DNA of 64,000 nt from Anaeramoeba flamelloides (GCA_027625915.1 JANTQA010000021.1:1860001-1924000), one strand, 5' to 3'. Shown: positions 13,031 through 25,103, counted from the first letter of the stretch. Notes: a model not told the origin generated them from the letters alone. Numbers and translations are program-made.

Positions 13031-13721
13031 ATAAACTCTGTTTCCGTCAAAGTGGCCCAAGTTTTTTTTCAAATATCAATTATTTTATATAATTGACCTT
13101 TGAAGTACAAATAAGAATTAAGCCGAATAATATACATCATAGAATTGTTGATATATGTCTGTAGGAAAACTAATTAATCAATAAATTTTCTTAAAAATTG
13201 AAAAACTCAAATTAAGAGGTGTCTATTGAGAAAAACAAAAATGTTCGTTTTGACCATCTATTGGTATTTGAATAATAAATAGGAAACGATTTTCAGTTTA
13301 TTTTCCATACTTTTCTTTTAGAAGCCAAGTCCCCAAACGAATTGTGTTGGTAATAGTGATCTCTATTTGAAAAAGGAAATGAAAATGTAGTGAAAATTTT
13401 TCACATTTATTAATCAAATATCAGGATCAAAGATCGAATAGAATTCCAATAAAAATCAATCTGATTTGTAAACAATCATTTATAATGATTTCAATAACCT
13501 TAGAATAACACCTTTTTACCAAGCGACTATTGATCTTGCAATAAAAAAAAAATTTGCAACTGAATTCGGTTTTAAAAAAAAAATTGAAAAAAAAAAAATG
13601 TGTAAAAATGATTTCAATTTTGAAAATCATCAAAAAAAAATTTTTCTTCTATATCTATTCTAACGCTTGAAACACATCTATTTCATCCATTCAACTGGGC
13701 CTCTTTGACTGAAAAATAGTT

Positions 13722-13724
<3 letters not shown>
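13031..13724. mobile_element. 0.69 kb TIR element, family F6 (copy 1)
   Basis: It is nearly full-length homologous to 58191–58887. The ends are inverted repeats of TTTCAGTCAAAGGGG type (left end TTTCCGTCAAAG, right end CTTTGACTGAAA). Internally there is a second inverted pair around GTATTTGAATAATAAA. It ends directly at a (TA)n tract, consistent with insertion at TA. No protein is encoded. It is a non-autonomous DNA element; the superfamily is uncertain. Confidence 0.8.

Positions 13725-13725
<1 letters not shown>

Positions 13726-13762
<37 letters not shown>
13726..13762. repeat. (TA)n microsatellite
   Basis: An uninterrupted TA dinucleotide run at the right edge of the F6 element; this is probably its target site. 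Confidence 0.9.
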
Positions 13763-13767
<5 letters not shown>

Positions 13768-14930
13768 TTGAAAAAAAAAAAAATAATATTTATTTCCATG
13801 TAAAATTTGCCAATTTTTTTAATAAATAATTATTTAAATTTAAATTATTTTTCCTATCATTTGAGTCAGATTAATATTTGATTTTTTTTTGTAATTTTAA
13901 CTCTTTTTTAATTTTTGACTTTTTAAAGTTCAGATATAAAAGAAAAACCATTATAGAAAAAAGAGACCTTACATTGAAAATTATTTTTAAATATCTATAA
14001 TTATTAAGATTGAAAAAATCAAGTTTCATAAAGATTTATTTTAACTTTTTCCTAACATAATTGAAAAAAAATCACTTGGTTTCTTAATATAATTTTAACA
14101 TCTTTGAAGAATATTTATAGGGTTTTTTTTATTTGAGGGTTAATATTTAAGATTGTTTACTTTATCCATAAAAAAAATTTTAGACATTTAATTACAATAT
14201 AATAAATGAAATTATTCAACAATTTTTTTTTTCAATTATTTTCGGTTGTATAAATTCGAGTTTTTGATATTATTCACATCAACGGTTTAATTGTGAAAAA
14301 AAGTAATAAATTTCATTTTTCTCAAAATTAAATATTTATTGATATTTTTTTAAAAAAAATATAATAAAAATAAAGAAAAAAGTGAATACTTAAATATCAT
14401 AAAAAATGATCATTAATATTAATTTTTATAATTTATTAAATTTATTGAAAATTAAACCATTAAGTAATTTTATATAGACCAACAAAGATCACAATAACAA
14501 AATTTTATTCTTATTAAAATAATTATTCTGATAATTTTACTTTTGTTTCATAAAAATATGTATCATAAATTCTGTTTCGTTTTATTTTTTTGAAATTAAC
14601 TTAAAGTTTGAGAAATAAGACAATATTGTATCAATATTTTTTATCTTGAGGTTCTTCAAAAACGTGAACACTCATTTTTTTACAACATTCCATATTGTCA
14701 CACATCATAAGAAATCACTAAAAAAAAATTAGACCAAGATATTTATCATTAGTTAGTAATCATTAATATATTTATTGAAGTTTTTTTTTGACAAGAGTAG
14801 TTTGAGTTGTAAATATTTTTCGACAATTGAAAAAAAAAAAAAATTAAAAAATTTAAACAAAGAATTAACAATAAAATTAATTGGAATTCTAAGAATTTAA
14901 AGCATTCTAAAAATTATATTTAGAATTTTG
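13763..14930. other. Intergenic, nothing recognised
   Basis: AT-rich with no coding frame and no paired repeats seen. Confidence 0.5.
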
Positions 14931-15132
14931 ATGACAGCTAGTTTTAAATTTAATTCATAAAACTTTGAAAAAAAATTAAGGCACACAAAAATCTCAAATT
15001 AAGGCTCAAAAATTTGGATTTTTTTTCACAAAGGATTTTACTAGAAACCGATTTTTATGCCTTAATTTGAGATTTTTATTGTTCCTTAAATTTCATTGAA
15101 AGTTTGTTACTTAAAAGTGGAACTGGCTCTAT
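14931..15132. mobile_element. Palindromic MITE, family F1 (copy 2)
   Basis: The inverted halves contain AAATCTCAAATTAAGGC on the left and GCCTTAATTTGAGATTT on the right, ending GGAACTGGCTCTA. The left end (near ACAGCTAGTTTTAAA) is diverged. It is non-coding. Confidence 0.75.
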
Positions 15133-15169
15133 AACGAATTGTTGAATTCTATTAACTAGTAAGTATCAC

Positions 15170-15430
15170 TTGGTTTTTTTAAATTCAAGAAATCTAAAAA
15201 AAACCCAGACACATGACTACAAATTACTACACTTGACGGCACTTGGTGACACTTTTTTGTTAAATTTTCCCCAAATTTAAATTATTGAGTAAAAATAAAA
15301 GATTTTATTGATCTCTTCTAAATTCTGGAAAAGCTAACAGTTAACTTTTTTTACATTTTAAAAATAAAAAGAAAATTTCTTCAATTTTTTTTTTATTTCT
15401 TCAATCAAAAAAAAAAAACACCGAGATCTT
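15170..15430. repeat. R1 repeat fragment
   Basis: It contains ACTTGACGGCACTTGG and the hairpin unit (TTGAGTAAAAATAAAAGA … TTCTGGAAAAGCTAACAG), as in the 2.1–3.4 kb block. It is a fragment with no clear ends. Confidence 0.5.
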
Positions 15431-16660
15431 TGCAACACCCACAGTAATAATTTTACAATAATTTAGTATTTCAAAAAATATTTATAAATAAAAAATATAA
15501 AATTTATCCATCAATTCCAACAATTCAAAAATTCAAAAACATTTACAAACGCTGAAATCAATATTATTTTGTAACAGATAAAAACTCAATAAAAATTTGC
15601 CCTTGATGTTTAAAATATCAAAATAAATAAATAATAGATATTATTTCTCACCTTTTATGGGCGTGCTCCTCCTATGAAAACGATAGTTTAATATTTCATA
15701 ACAAATTAAAAACAATTAAATCTTATGAAAAAATTTTAAAACAAGAAAGATTGAAATTATTTTCATTAATCAATAAAATTGTAATCAATGATTTTTCACT
15801 AAATTCCCTTTTCAGAAATTTAAGTAGAAGGACAACCAGGATATTATTTAGACTTTCTTGACAATAAAAAAAAAAAAAAAAATAGTAATTTAGAAAAGTT
15901 GCAAAATACAAATAAAAAAATAACCAATCAATATGTAATTTAAGATCTATAATAAACCAATAAAGAAAAATAAGTAATTCTCTTAGAATAAATCTCAAAG
16001 AGAGTTACTCTTTTTCCAATTTAAATGACTATAATATATATTTTTGAATACAAATATGTTAATTTTAATGTTTCAATCTTTAGTGTTGTTTGAGATTTTT
16101 TTTTTCTTTCATTTTTTACTATTTTCAACTGTGTGAATATTTATATAAAAAGAATCTTATAGAATCCCCATTTTGTCAAATTTGGAAGATTATAAAATCT
16201 AAACAAAAATTGAACTCAACTGATTTTGTCTAATAAACAATTTTTTTACAAATTTTATTATTTTTGAAGATATACTAATAAAATATGTGGGTTTTATCTC
16301 TATTTAGATTGTTGGAATTCAAAATAATGTACAAATTATTATTTTTTTTTGTATTTTTCTTTATTTTTATTTTGTTATTGAACTATTTGGAATCGAGATC
16401 CTTTAATTTTTTTTTTATTGTATTTTGTTAACCAAAAGTGTTGTAATTTTACAATATCATTTTTGGCTGTAAATTCATCTTTAAATATGGAGTAGATTCA
16501 TCACATGTGATCAAATCCTTTAGAAACAAAAAAAAAAAAAGATAAAAATGAAATTAATTAATAAATATTAGAAAATAAATAAAATAAATAAATATATAAA
16601 TAAAATAAAATAAAAGATAGAACTTTAAAAATAAAATTAAAAAAACAAGTGCTAAATAAA
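15431..16660. other. Intergenic, nothing recognised
   Basis: No convincing gene. The frame of about 90 codons at 15723–15998 (minus) is built from Phe, Tyr and Leu codons of T-rich sequence and has no context that supports it. Confidence 0.5.
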
Positions 16661-16732
16661 TAATATAAGAAAATTAACTTGATAAGTATAATAAATTATT
16701 GAATTAAATAAATTTAATAAATGAAATCAATA
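16661..16732 (-). other. Strongly conserved 3' flank of gene A2
   Basis: The partner of 3721–3792, with 70 of 72 positions identical. It starts 64 bases beyond the A2 stop codon. Confidence 0.7.
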
Positions 16733-16795
16733 AATTAAATAATTAAATAATTATAAGAGCAAAAACATGATCTAATAGATTTAAAATTTGTTTCT

Positions 16796-16873
16796 TTATA
16801 GATCAAAATTCATTGTTTCAACAGAATTAGAATCTACATTACTGCCCATTCCAATTGTTTCTGCTCCTATTTG

Positions 16874-16912
<39 letters not shown>

Positions 16913-19900
16913 TAAATCATAATCAATAGTTAGATCTGTTGGCCCTTGCATTGATAAATGATTATCCATATCATTATTTATTTGATTGGTTTGGTTTTGG
17001 TCCAGTTGATTTGTATTGGTATTCGTATTCCTATTCATATTCAATTGTTTCCAAAGTGAGTTTATTGTCATATTCCGATCCATATTTATTTGATTTTGAT
17101 TTCTTTTTGGTAACAACATCTGATTAATTTCATTGGTATTGGTAAATTGGAATTTTTTTGATTTATTTCTGATTGAAAAGTTTGAACTATTTGATTTTAT
17201 CCTTAAATCAACATTACTTTGTCTTTGTCCCTGCTGTTGGTTCTCAGTATTGTTCCCCTCATACTGTAATTGTCGTTGTCTTTCTTCAATCAAATTGTGT
17301 ACTTGGTCCATTTCAAATATCCAATTTATGCCAATATCCATAGAATATTTACTCGTAATGGTCTTTCCACTATCTGTTGTGCTTGATGTAGTCCAACGAT
17401 CGGTTGTAAAAATTAAACTTTCTGAGTTATCCCAATGAGTTTTAGATCTTGTATTTTTATTTTCTCGAATGAAATAGCATCGGATATCTCTTGAAAATCT
17501 AAACCCAGCTAATAAAATCCGTGTAGGGGTTAATCCATAAACTATTCTAGTTCTGGTTGCAGTTGCATACAGTGCCCTTGAAGCAATATAAAAATTAACT
17601 AATGTACTCAATATAATGAAAACAAAAAACACAATACTATCTTTTTATATAATATAATTCAATTTATTATTAATAATTTTAAAAATAATTATTTTTTTAG
17701 ATTATATAGAAATTTCGAAATAAAAAAAAATACAAATTAATAAATATAAAATCTTAAATATGAAAAAAATATAAAATTAAATAAGCATAAACCTTCTTTT
17801 TTTTTTTTGAAAAAAATTAAAACAATCCTCATCAACATTTGTTTCTAATTTCTATTTTCGAAAATGTAAAGCAATTTTTTAAAACATCTAATTAAAAAAA
17901 GGTTTTTAAAGGTGTTGTTACCAAAATTGTTTAAAATAGTAAACCATTCGATTTGAGTCTAATTTTTTTTAATTTTTGTTACTTATTTATTTTATAATGG
18001 ATTTATCAGTCAAATTCTTGTTTTATGTTTTTATTATTGTTTTTTTGAGATGGTAATTTTGTAAATTTACTTTAAAAAAAAAAAAAAAAGTAGAAGTGAA
18101 AAAATTTTTTTATTTATTAATTTTGCTAAAGATTGCTTATTTTTTTTTTTTGTATTTTAACTGTCAAATTTTGTTTTGTTTGTTAAAGAAAAACTTCAAT
18201 AATTCATTGTGGTTTATTTAATTCTGAATTTGTAATTTTATCGTTGTTATTTAGGAATTTAAATGAATAAAAGTGATTATTGTAAATATTTATTGTTTGG
18301 ATTCAAAAAGTGTTTTGAGAAAATGTTAAAATTAAAAGTTAGGAAAATAGAAGAGAAAAAAATGATTTTTTATTATTATTTTTTTTTTAATTTAAAATAA
18401 TCCTTAAAAATTACAAAAAAATACACAAATCTGAATTAAACTCATTTTTTTTCATTTCTAGTTTTATTTATTTTTTCATTTGGAATTAATTGATGAAAAT
18501 TTAAATCAAAATGAGTTTAATTCAGATTTTTGCATTGTTTTGTGATTTTCAAGATTATAAATTTTATTTTTTTTTGAATTTTATTTTATTTTTTTTTCGT
18601 TCGACTTAATTTGAAAAATGTAGTCTCCATTTTTATAGTTTTTTTTTTTTTTTTAAATCAATTTTTATCAAGAAAATACTTTTGTTATATCATGTTTCTA
18701 ATTGAAGATTTTTATTCCACCTTTCATGTGGTATCAAATGAATAGTTTCTTTATATATATATATATATCCCTTTTTAACATAAGAATTAATAAACTCTAA
18801 AAATAGAGACCTGTTGATTCAACTTATGTATTTCTCATTTTATTCTACTTTTTTTTTTTGTATTTTTTTAATTCTAATTTTATGCTTGTCTATTTCCCAA
18901 TATTTTTCTTTTAAAATTTAGTTAATTTTAATTAAATATCAGTTCATTTAACTTGATAAAACTCAATAAATAATAAATTTCAAAAAAATTTTGTTTTAAT
19001 CCTTTATAAAAGATCATAAATAGAAGAATAAAAAATCAATCATTTTTTTAGAATGATTAATTTTTTGATGTTTTTGCATAAATGCTTTTAATTAAAAAAA
19101 TATTATTTAATAAATAGAGGTTTTGATGATAATATATATTATCCTGATATTAACAATAAAACCGTGATAGTATAAAAAAATCAGGATTAGTCCAACTTAA
19201 TTGCGAAAAATGATAAAATCGCTATATTCCGCATTATCGCAATAAAAAATAATTATGGCACAAAAACGAAAAATTATTTTTTTGAAATCACCTGAAAACA
19301 AATATCTTGACTTTTACAAAGCCATGTGACTTTTAAAAACACTTTTCACCTTTAAAAATGTTTGAATGTATTTGCAAGTGTTGTGAAATGTCTCTAAGTG
19401 TTTTGAGGTTTTGAAAGACAGGAAAATTTTAAAAATAGAACGAGTTTCATTGTTCTGGATAAAAATTTTATTCTTTTCATTTTTTTTTAACAAAATATAA
19501 AATCTCAAACAAATTTTACGATCAAATGAAGTAACAATCGATTTCAACAATACAATTGAATATAAAATAGATTTTTTTTAAAAAAATGGAGTTGCTATCT
19601 TCACAATTTTAAATAGCCAAAAAGAAGAAAGAGTAATTTTCCTTCTTATTGGTGATCGATCAAACAAATAACCTCTAAGCTCTAGTTGTGTTTTCTGTCC
19701 AATAAAAAGATATGAGAAGAAAAAGAAGAACAAGAAGACAAGAATTATATAAAAAATCTTATATAATTGGTGATCATCTGGTAAGGATATTGTGAAATCT
19801 TTTGAAGAGTTATCCAACCCTTTTTAGCTTTCGGGGAAAAAATGAAAATAGTGTAACCCAAGAACACATTCTTTTAAAGAAAGAGCCAAAGGGTTGGTTG

Positions 19901-22643
19901 TTTTACAAGCTCTTTTATTCAACACAATTTACAACACCATTTTTAGACTGAGAAAATATTTCAATCTCTTTAGTTCTTATTGTAGTTGATCTAAAAGGAT
20001 CGATAGTTTTTGTCAACCAAACAAACGAAAATATAATAAAAATCTTTGATCTTATCCTTGATAGAATCAAGTATCTTTTTTGTTGTTTTTTTCATAACAA
20101 TATTTTATTTCACATAAACTGTTTTTTGATCAAAAATTTTTCCTTTTTTCAAAATATTGCTGAATTAGCCAAAACTTATCAATTATTATATCGCAATTAC
20201 AATTTGGTATTTATCACGATTTTTTAATAATTATCTCGATTTTATAGAATATCACGATTTGTTATATTATCACGATTTTATAGAATATTGCGATTTGTTG
20301 AATTATCGCGATTATATTGAATATCGTGATTTTCTGACAATATCACAATATGATAGAAATTATCTCGATTTTTGTAACTTCATCGTGAATTAAGTATGAT
20401 ATCATCAAAACCTCTAATCAATTTTTTAATCTAAATATTATTAAAATCAATTAAAAAATGAATTGAAAAAATTTTTAATTAGAGAATAGATATTATAAAA
20501 AAAAAATTAAAATAAATTAAAAATTATGAATTAAAAAAAAACACTTGAGTTGTTAAAAACATCAAAGAGTAATACTTCAAAATCAGCACCATCATATTCT
20601 AAAATTATAATTCACAACAATTTAAATTGTAAATTATGTATTACTTCTTGACTCATTTTTTGTAAAAATTTACTTGTTTTTCGTTTTTTTAGTAATGTTA
20701 AACAATAAAAAAAAAGAGAATATCTTGATTCCAAAAATTTACCACTTTATTTTAATTTTTAAAATAAACTAAATTCGAAAATTTTGGACACAGTTTAAAC
20801 AGTTGAAAGAATAACAATACTAAATGTTACATTCAATTTGGGAATATTTTGATTTTACACTTTATTTCATTTTTTGTCTTTTTTTGTTTTGTTTTCATTT
20901 CCTTTTTTACAATTAAGTAATCTTTTTCGTTAGATCTGGAATTTTTTTTCGATTCTTGATAGAAGGATAGTGCTGAGTTTTTCAAATTCAAAAATCCACA
21001 TACAATTAACAGATGGTGTCTTATCATTTGATCAATCAACAATTGTTGGTGAAATTTCATTAAATTTACCAATTTAATTTTTTTTTTTGCTCGTTTCATT
21101 ATTTTGTATCCACCAATTTTGATTTTTTTGTTTTATATTTTTTTCTTTTATTTGGATTAAAATGATTACTTATAAAAATATTAATAATATGTTAACTTAA
21201 ATGTGTTTTTATATTAGGTTTGGAAAAATATACTAAATTGGGTTTTATTTAGTCTATTTTTATTTTTGGTGTATGTATAAAATTTTTAGAATGGGGCTTA
21301 GTATTCTTTATATTGGTTTTGTTTTGATAAAAATATTTGAAAATTGAATTTTGAAAACAAATTTGTAAAAAAATTGTTTTTGTAAAATAATAATAAATAG
21401 TAATGAGGCTAAAAATCCAAGGTAATAAATTGTATATACTCATACAAATTATGAATTTATTGAAAAAAAATCTTTGAAAAATAGACTTTTATTGATTTTT
21501 CTAATTTTTAATCATTCTTGATTTCAACAAATTTATTTAGAAAGGTGATCTTTCGTGTTTGGTCTTCTAAAAGAAAATATTTGTTTCAAATGCACACCTT
21601 TTCAGGTCTGTTTTTTTGGTTTACTCCTTAATTAATTTTACTCATTCGTATAAACACATTTCTAGATCCAAAAATTTTATTTAATAAAACTCAAAAATTT
21701 AATCAAAAAAAAGTTTACAAATATCAAAAAATGAAAAATTCAACTAGGAATTCGTTTTCAATTCACAAATAGAGTAGTAAATGAAGTTTTAGTCTTCAAA
21801 GTTTCACTATCTGGGGGCACAAAAAAAATATTTTTGAGTAATGCTTACACAATTAAAATTTTTCAAAATGGCAAAATGTACTTACTTCCTGAAATTAGGT
21901 TAACTCCTCCATTTCATTTAGGAAAAATACAAATTACAAAAAACAAATTTCAGTATCTCAATAAGATTCCATTTTATTTTTAATAAATACTACCCCCTTA
22001 AATTTTTCTAGTTTTTTAAATTGGGAATTTTTCAAGTTTTGATCAACAAATCTAAAATTTTGATCAAAAAAGTTAAAAATTCCAGTATTTTGACTTTCCT
22101 TTAATTGAGAATTTTTAGACCATTTTTTGAAGATTCTTACATTGAATTTCAGTACCTGAAGGTCTTAAAATATGAATAGTACTTGAAATAGGTGCAAAAA
22201 TTAAATAAATTGAAAGCAAATTTTGAAAATTAAAAAAATAATACAAAAAAAGAAAGGTAACAATTACCGAAAGAGTAAAACAAAGAAATGAAAAGAGCTG
22301 GAAGTAGCATCCCCAAAACCCAAAAAAATAAATATTTCCTTATAGCAGAAATACTCGTGATTCCTGAAAACCAGATTAATTCTTCGTCTTTTATTCGGTT
22401 TTCAAGTAAAATTGATCTAGAGCGTTGAAGTTTCATTCTTTCCTTTGGATCTTTAATTGTTTTATAAAGCATTTTTCTCCACTTGATTTTGATAACAGCC
22501 TTCATCATAAAAAAACCACTTAATGCAAGCCAGAACAAATTTATACTTGTTAAGACGATCAGAAACTTTTTGTCAATACCACTAAGCTTATGGGTCCCAG
22601 AATTAGGATCACTACCACTGTTGTCATCATATGAACTCGACAT
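16796..22643 (-). CDS. A2: paralogue of A1, three-pass membrane protein with PH-like domain
   Basis: Two exons: 22643–22268 (ATG at 22643) and 17640–16796, phase-1 intron of 4,627 bp, donor GTAATT, acceptor AAAAAG; the joined product is about 406 residues. It has the same order as A1: a polar N-terminus, a helix at about 27–50, a basic linker with TIKDPKERMKLQ, WFSGITSISAIR, helices at about 104–123 and 128–148, then a PH-like domain starting RIVYGLTPTRILLAGF and ending FEMDQVHNLIEERQ. The downstream part is Asn/Gln-rich with a run of 12–13 Asn, in place of the RRGSVGL array of A1. The C-terminal motif LSMQGPTDLT is kept. The two genes lie head-to-tail, so this is a tandem duplication with a unit of about 12.5–13 kb. 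The function is unknown; the conserved tail motif may be a docking peptide (inference). Confidence 0.8.
16872..16912 (-). repeat. (ATT)n coding microsatellite, poly-Asn in A2
   Basis: An uninterrupted trinucleotide run that reads as AAT (Asn) codons in the A2 frame. Confidence 0.95.
17641..22267 (-). other. 4.63 kb intron of A2
   Basis: Its 3' part (17641–19116) is homologous to the A1 intron. A 1.3 kb TIR element (19117–20414) interrupts the homology, which then resumes for about 60–80 bases. The remainder up to the donor is unrelated to A1 by eye. A Lys-rich frame at 20833–21099 (minus) lies here but has no support as a gene. Confidence 0.75.
19117..20414. mobile_element. 1.3 kb TIR element F7 in the A2 intron
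   Basis: The ends are perfect 15 bp inverted repeats, GAGGTTTTGATGATA at the left and its complement at the right, flanked by TA on both sides. The homologous spot in the A1 intron (about 6216) lacks the element, so this is a clean filled-versus-empty pair. The right subterminal 230 bp holds many copies of ATCACGATTT/ATCGCGATT-like motifs, with a few near the left end. The two minus-strand frames inside (19314–19550 and 19578–19817) resemble no transposase I know. It is probably a non-autonomous DNA transposon. Confidence 0.85.
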
Positions 22644-22717
22644 TGGTTTTGTTAATTTTTCTATTTTGAAAAAATTGGTGAAAAAATTAGAAAAAATAAA
22701 AATTTTTTCTGTTTTTT

Positions 22718-22733
22718 GAATTTTACAGTTTTG
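22718..22733 (-). promoter_or_regulatory. Conserved upstream motif of A2
   Basis: The identical 16 bases GAATTTTACAGTTTTG found upstream of A1, here 75 bases before the ATG. Confidence 0.45.
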
Positions 22734-23057
22734 CTTTGTAAGTTAAAAGTAAAATACAAGAACAATACTTTGTGGGTTGTTTTATTTATTAAATCTGTAT
22801 TCAAGTTTTTTATCATTTATTTGGAATTATGACTAAAATTGAGTTTTTGGAAATGAGAAATATTTAGAAATTTTGTTCGAAAATAGTGTTGACATAGTGG
22901 TGTATAGAACTGGTTGACTCGTATAGTTAAGGTTTAAGTAAATACATTTGGATCACCGGTTTTGAGAATTAGGGTTGGGTGATTTCGAGAATTAGGATTA
23001 AAAAAATCTTGTACTGTTATCTTTTGAAGGAAAAGTGGAAAAGAAATTTTGAGAAAC

Positions 23058-23486
23058 TTAAGGACTATCTAAAATAAAGCCACCAAGGGGATCTTACAAA
23101 TTAAAACATCAGTGGAGAGGCTCTTTATCTTTTTGGATCCACAATAATTAGAAAATTTTTGAAAATTGAGGAATAGGTTTTTTTGTCAGATCAGATAATT
23201 AATTGTAAGACGGTAGTAAAAACCAAAACCCAACTATGTTTCTGCTTTTTTGAAGTAATTGTCTAGTTTCCAATAAAAAGCACTGAAAAAATGGACTTTA
23301 AGGAAGTTGGTTAGGTTTTGGTTTTCAGTACCAACTTACAATTTGGATTTCGATCAGGTAAAAAAACCTTTTCCGCAATTTTCAAAAATTTTCAAGTTCT
23401 TGTGGATCCAAAACACTAAAGAATCTAATCACTGATGTTTTAATTTGTAAGATCCCCTTGGTGGCTTTATTTTAGATAGTCCTTAA
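23058..23486. mobile_element. 429 bp palindromic element F8 with TTAA ends
   Basis: The left end TTAAGGACTATCTAAAATA and the right end TTTTAGATAGTCCTTAA are inverted copies. The inverted match continues inward through CCACCAAGGGGATC and the Thr-like ACATCAGTG block, so nearly the whole element is a hairpin. The TTAA at each border would fit a piggyBac-type target site, but TTAA could equally be the tip of the inverted repeat. It is non-coding. Confidence 0.8.
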
Positions 23487-23957
23487 GGACAATTTTTGCA
23501 ATTTATCAATTTGTCTCAATACAGTTTGTTCCACTTTTATTTAAAATGTGATTGAAGGATCTTGAAAATATTCTCCAATTTGAATTATAAATCATTTTAT
23601 GTGATTGTTTTTGATGAAAAACGAACAAGTAATTTTGAGATTGTGAAATCGAACGCCTTGATAAGGAACATGGAAATGAAAATTAAAAAAATAAAATTGA
23701 TTGTTGATCATTAAAAACACAATCAGCAAAGAACTTTAAAGCTAAATGATTCTATTGTTAAGGATTTTTGGTCATTGAGTTACTTTGAATTATTACATAG
23801 CCTTCAAAAACCATACAACCTTTCCCGCCGTACTGTGAAACTTTATAAGACATAGAAGTTTGGTTTTCTATTATGTTATTGTGTTTTTTCAAATAGAAAA
23901 TTCAATTTCTATAAGATAAAAAATTCTCAACTTCTCTTCAGATGAGTTATTTTTTTT

Positions 23958-24156
23958 TACAGTCAGTTCCACTTTTAAGGCACAAACTTTCAACCAAATT
24001 TAAGGCATAAAAAAATCTCAAATTAAGGTATAAATTCAGATTCTAGTAAAATTAATTTGTAAAAAATAAAATCCAAATTTTGTGCCTTAATTTGAGATCT
24101 TTTTTGTACCTGAAATTTCGTTGAAAGTATGTAACTTAAAAGTGGAACTGACTGTA
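23958..24156. mobile_element. Palindromic MITE, family F1 (copy 3, best preserved)
   Basis: It starts TACAGTCAGTTCCACTTTTA and ends AAAAGTGGAACTGACTGTA, flanked by TA. Each arm carries repeats of TTAAGGCACAAA-like sequence, and the centre is AT-rich. The symmetry along the whole length is the clearest in the family. It is non-coding. Confidence 0.9.
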
Positions 24157-24302
24157 AAACCCAAGACCAAAATTAAAATTTCAAAAAGAATTGAAATACC
24201 AGAAATCATAGAAACCCTGTAAAATTTAAATTATTTTTCAATCATTGTTTTTAAATTGTAACAGCCTGAGACTTCTTTAATTTTGGAAATTTAATATCTA
24301 CA

Positions 24303-25103
24303 TTAAGGTTTACAATCCCTGAAATTTGAAAAAAACATTATCTTGTGTATGGTGTAATGGCTTACTAATTTGGTTCTTAGTTGATCGATCTTGTGCTTTG
24401 GTATGAGTTTTAAGAGTGGTTCAAAATGGCAATTTTTTACAATTTATTTTTTTTTTTTCCAAAATCGGAATTGAAGAGTGTAAGTTTAATACTGAGAAGT
24501 TCAAAGAAATATCTGAAAATTTATAATTCATTTTCCATTTTACAAATATGTTTATACAAGATTTGATTAATTCATTATATACATTAAAATCAGAAGAAAC
24601 TTTGAAAAATTGACTTGACTTTCAAAAGATTCTTTCACTTGTGTTGTTTGATTTGTTGAGTTCAATGAATTCAAAAATGGAAATTGAATAAAAAAAATTA
24701 ATAAAATAAATTTGAATTTATCAGTTTGTTGGAAGGTAAGTAATAAAAAAATGTGGTTTGTGGATTGTTGATTGAAAGTTTTAATTAGGTTTGGTTTTAT
24801 TTGGATCTTTTATAAAAAGAATTTTTTATAATTTTTTCATTGAATAAAAAGTAAACCAGATTCTTTTCTACAACACAAAAATCTAAGTTTATTCTTGAGC
24901 ACCTACCAATCAAGTAATTTTACATTCTCCAATTCAGATTTCGGAAAAATTAAAAATAAATTGTCAAAAATTGCAATTTTGAAGCACTATTAAAACTCAT
25001 ACCAAGCACAAGATCGATCAGCTAAAAACCAAATTAACAAGTCATTACACCCTACGCAAGATAATGTTTTTTTCAAATTTCAGGGATTGTAAACCTTAAA
25101 GTA
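24303..25103. mobile_element. 0.8 kb foldback element F9 (copy 1)
   Basis: The arms are about 170 bp each. The left arm begins TTAAGGTTTACAATCCCTGA and the right arm ends in the inverted copy near 25101. Both arms carry GATCGATCTTGTGCTTGG-like sequence in inverted positions. The interior resembles the interior of 61680–62595 (GTGGATTGTTGATTGAAAG versus GTGAATTGAAATTT). It is non-coding. Confidence 0.75.

Noticed and set aside
19314-19817. Two minus-strand frames inside element F7, one with a hydrophobic stretch
   Set aside because: They do not resemble any transposase or host protein, and the hydrophobic part comes from a T-rich run.
20833-21099. Minus-strand frame of 88 codons in the A2 intron
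   Set aside because: Basic, low-complexity, no counterpart in the A1 intron, no splice support.
22965-22985. TTAGGGTTGGG as a telomere-like repeat
   Set aside because: A single occurrence, not a tandem array.
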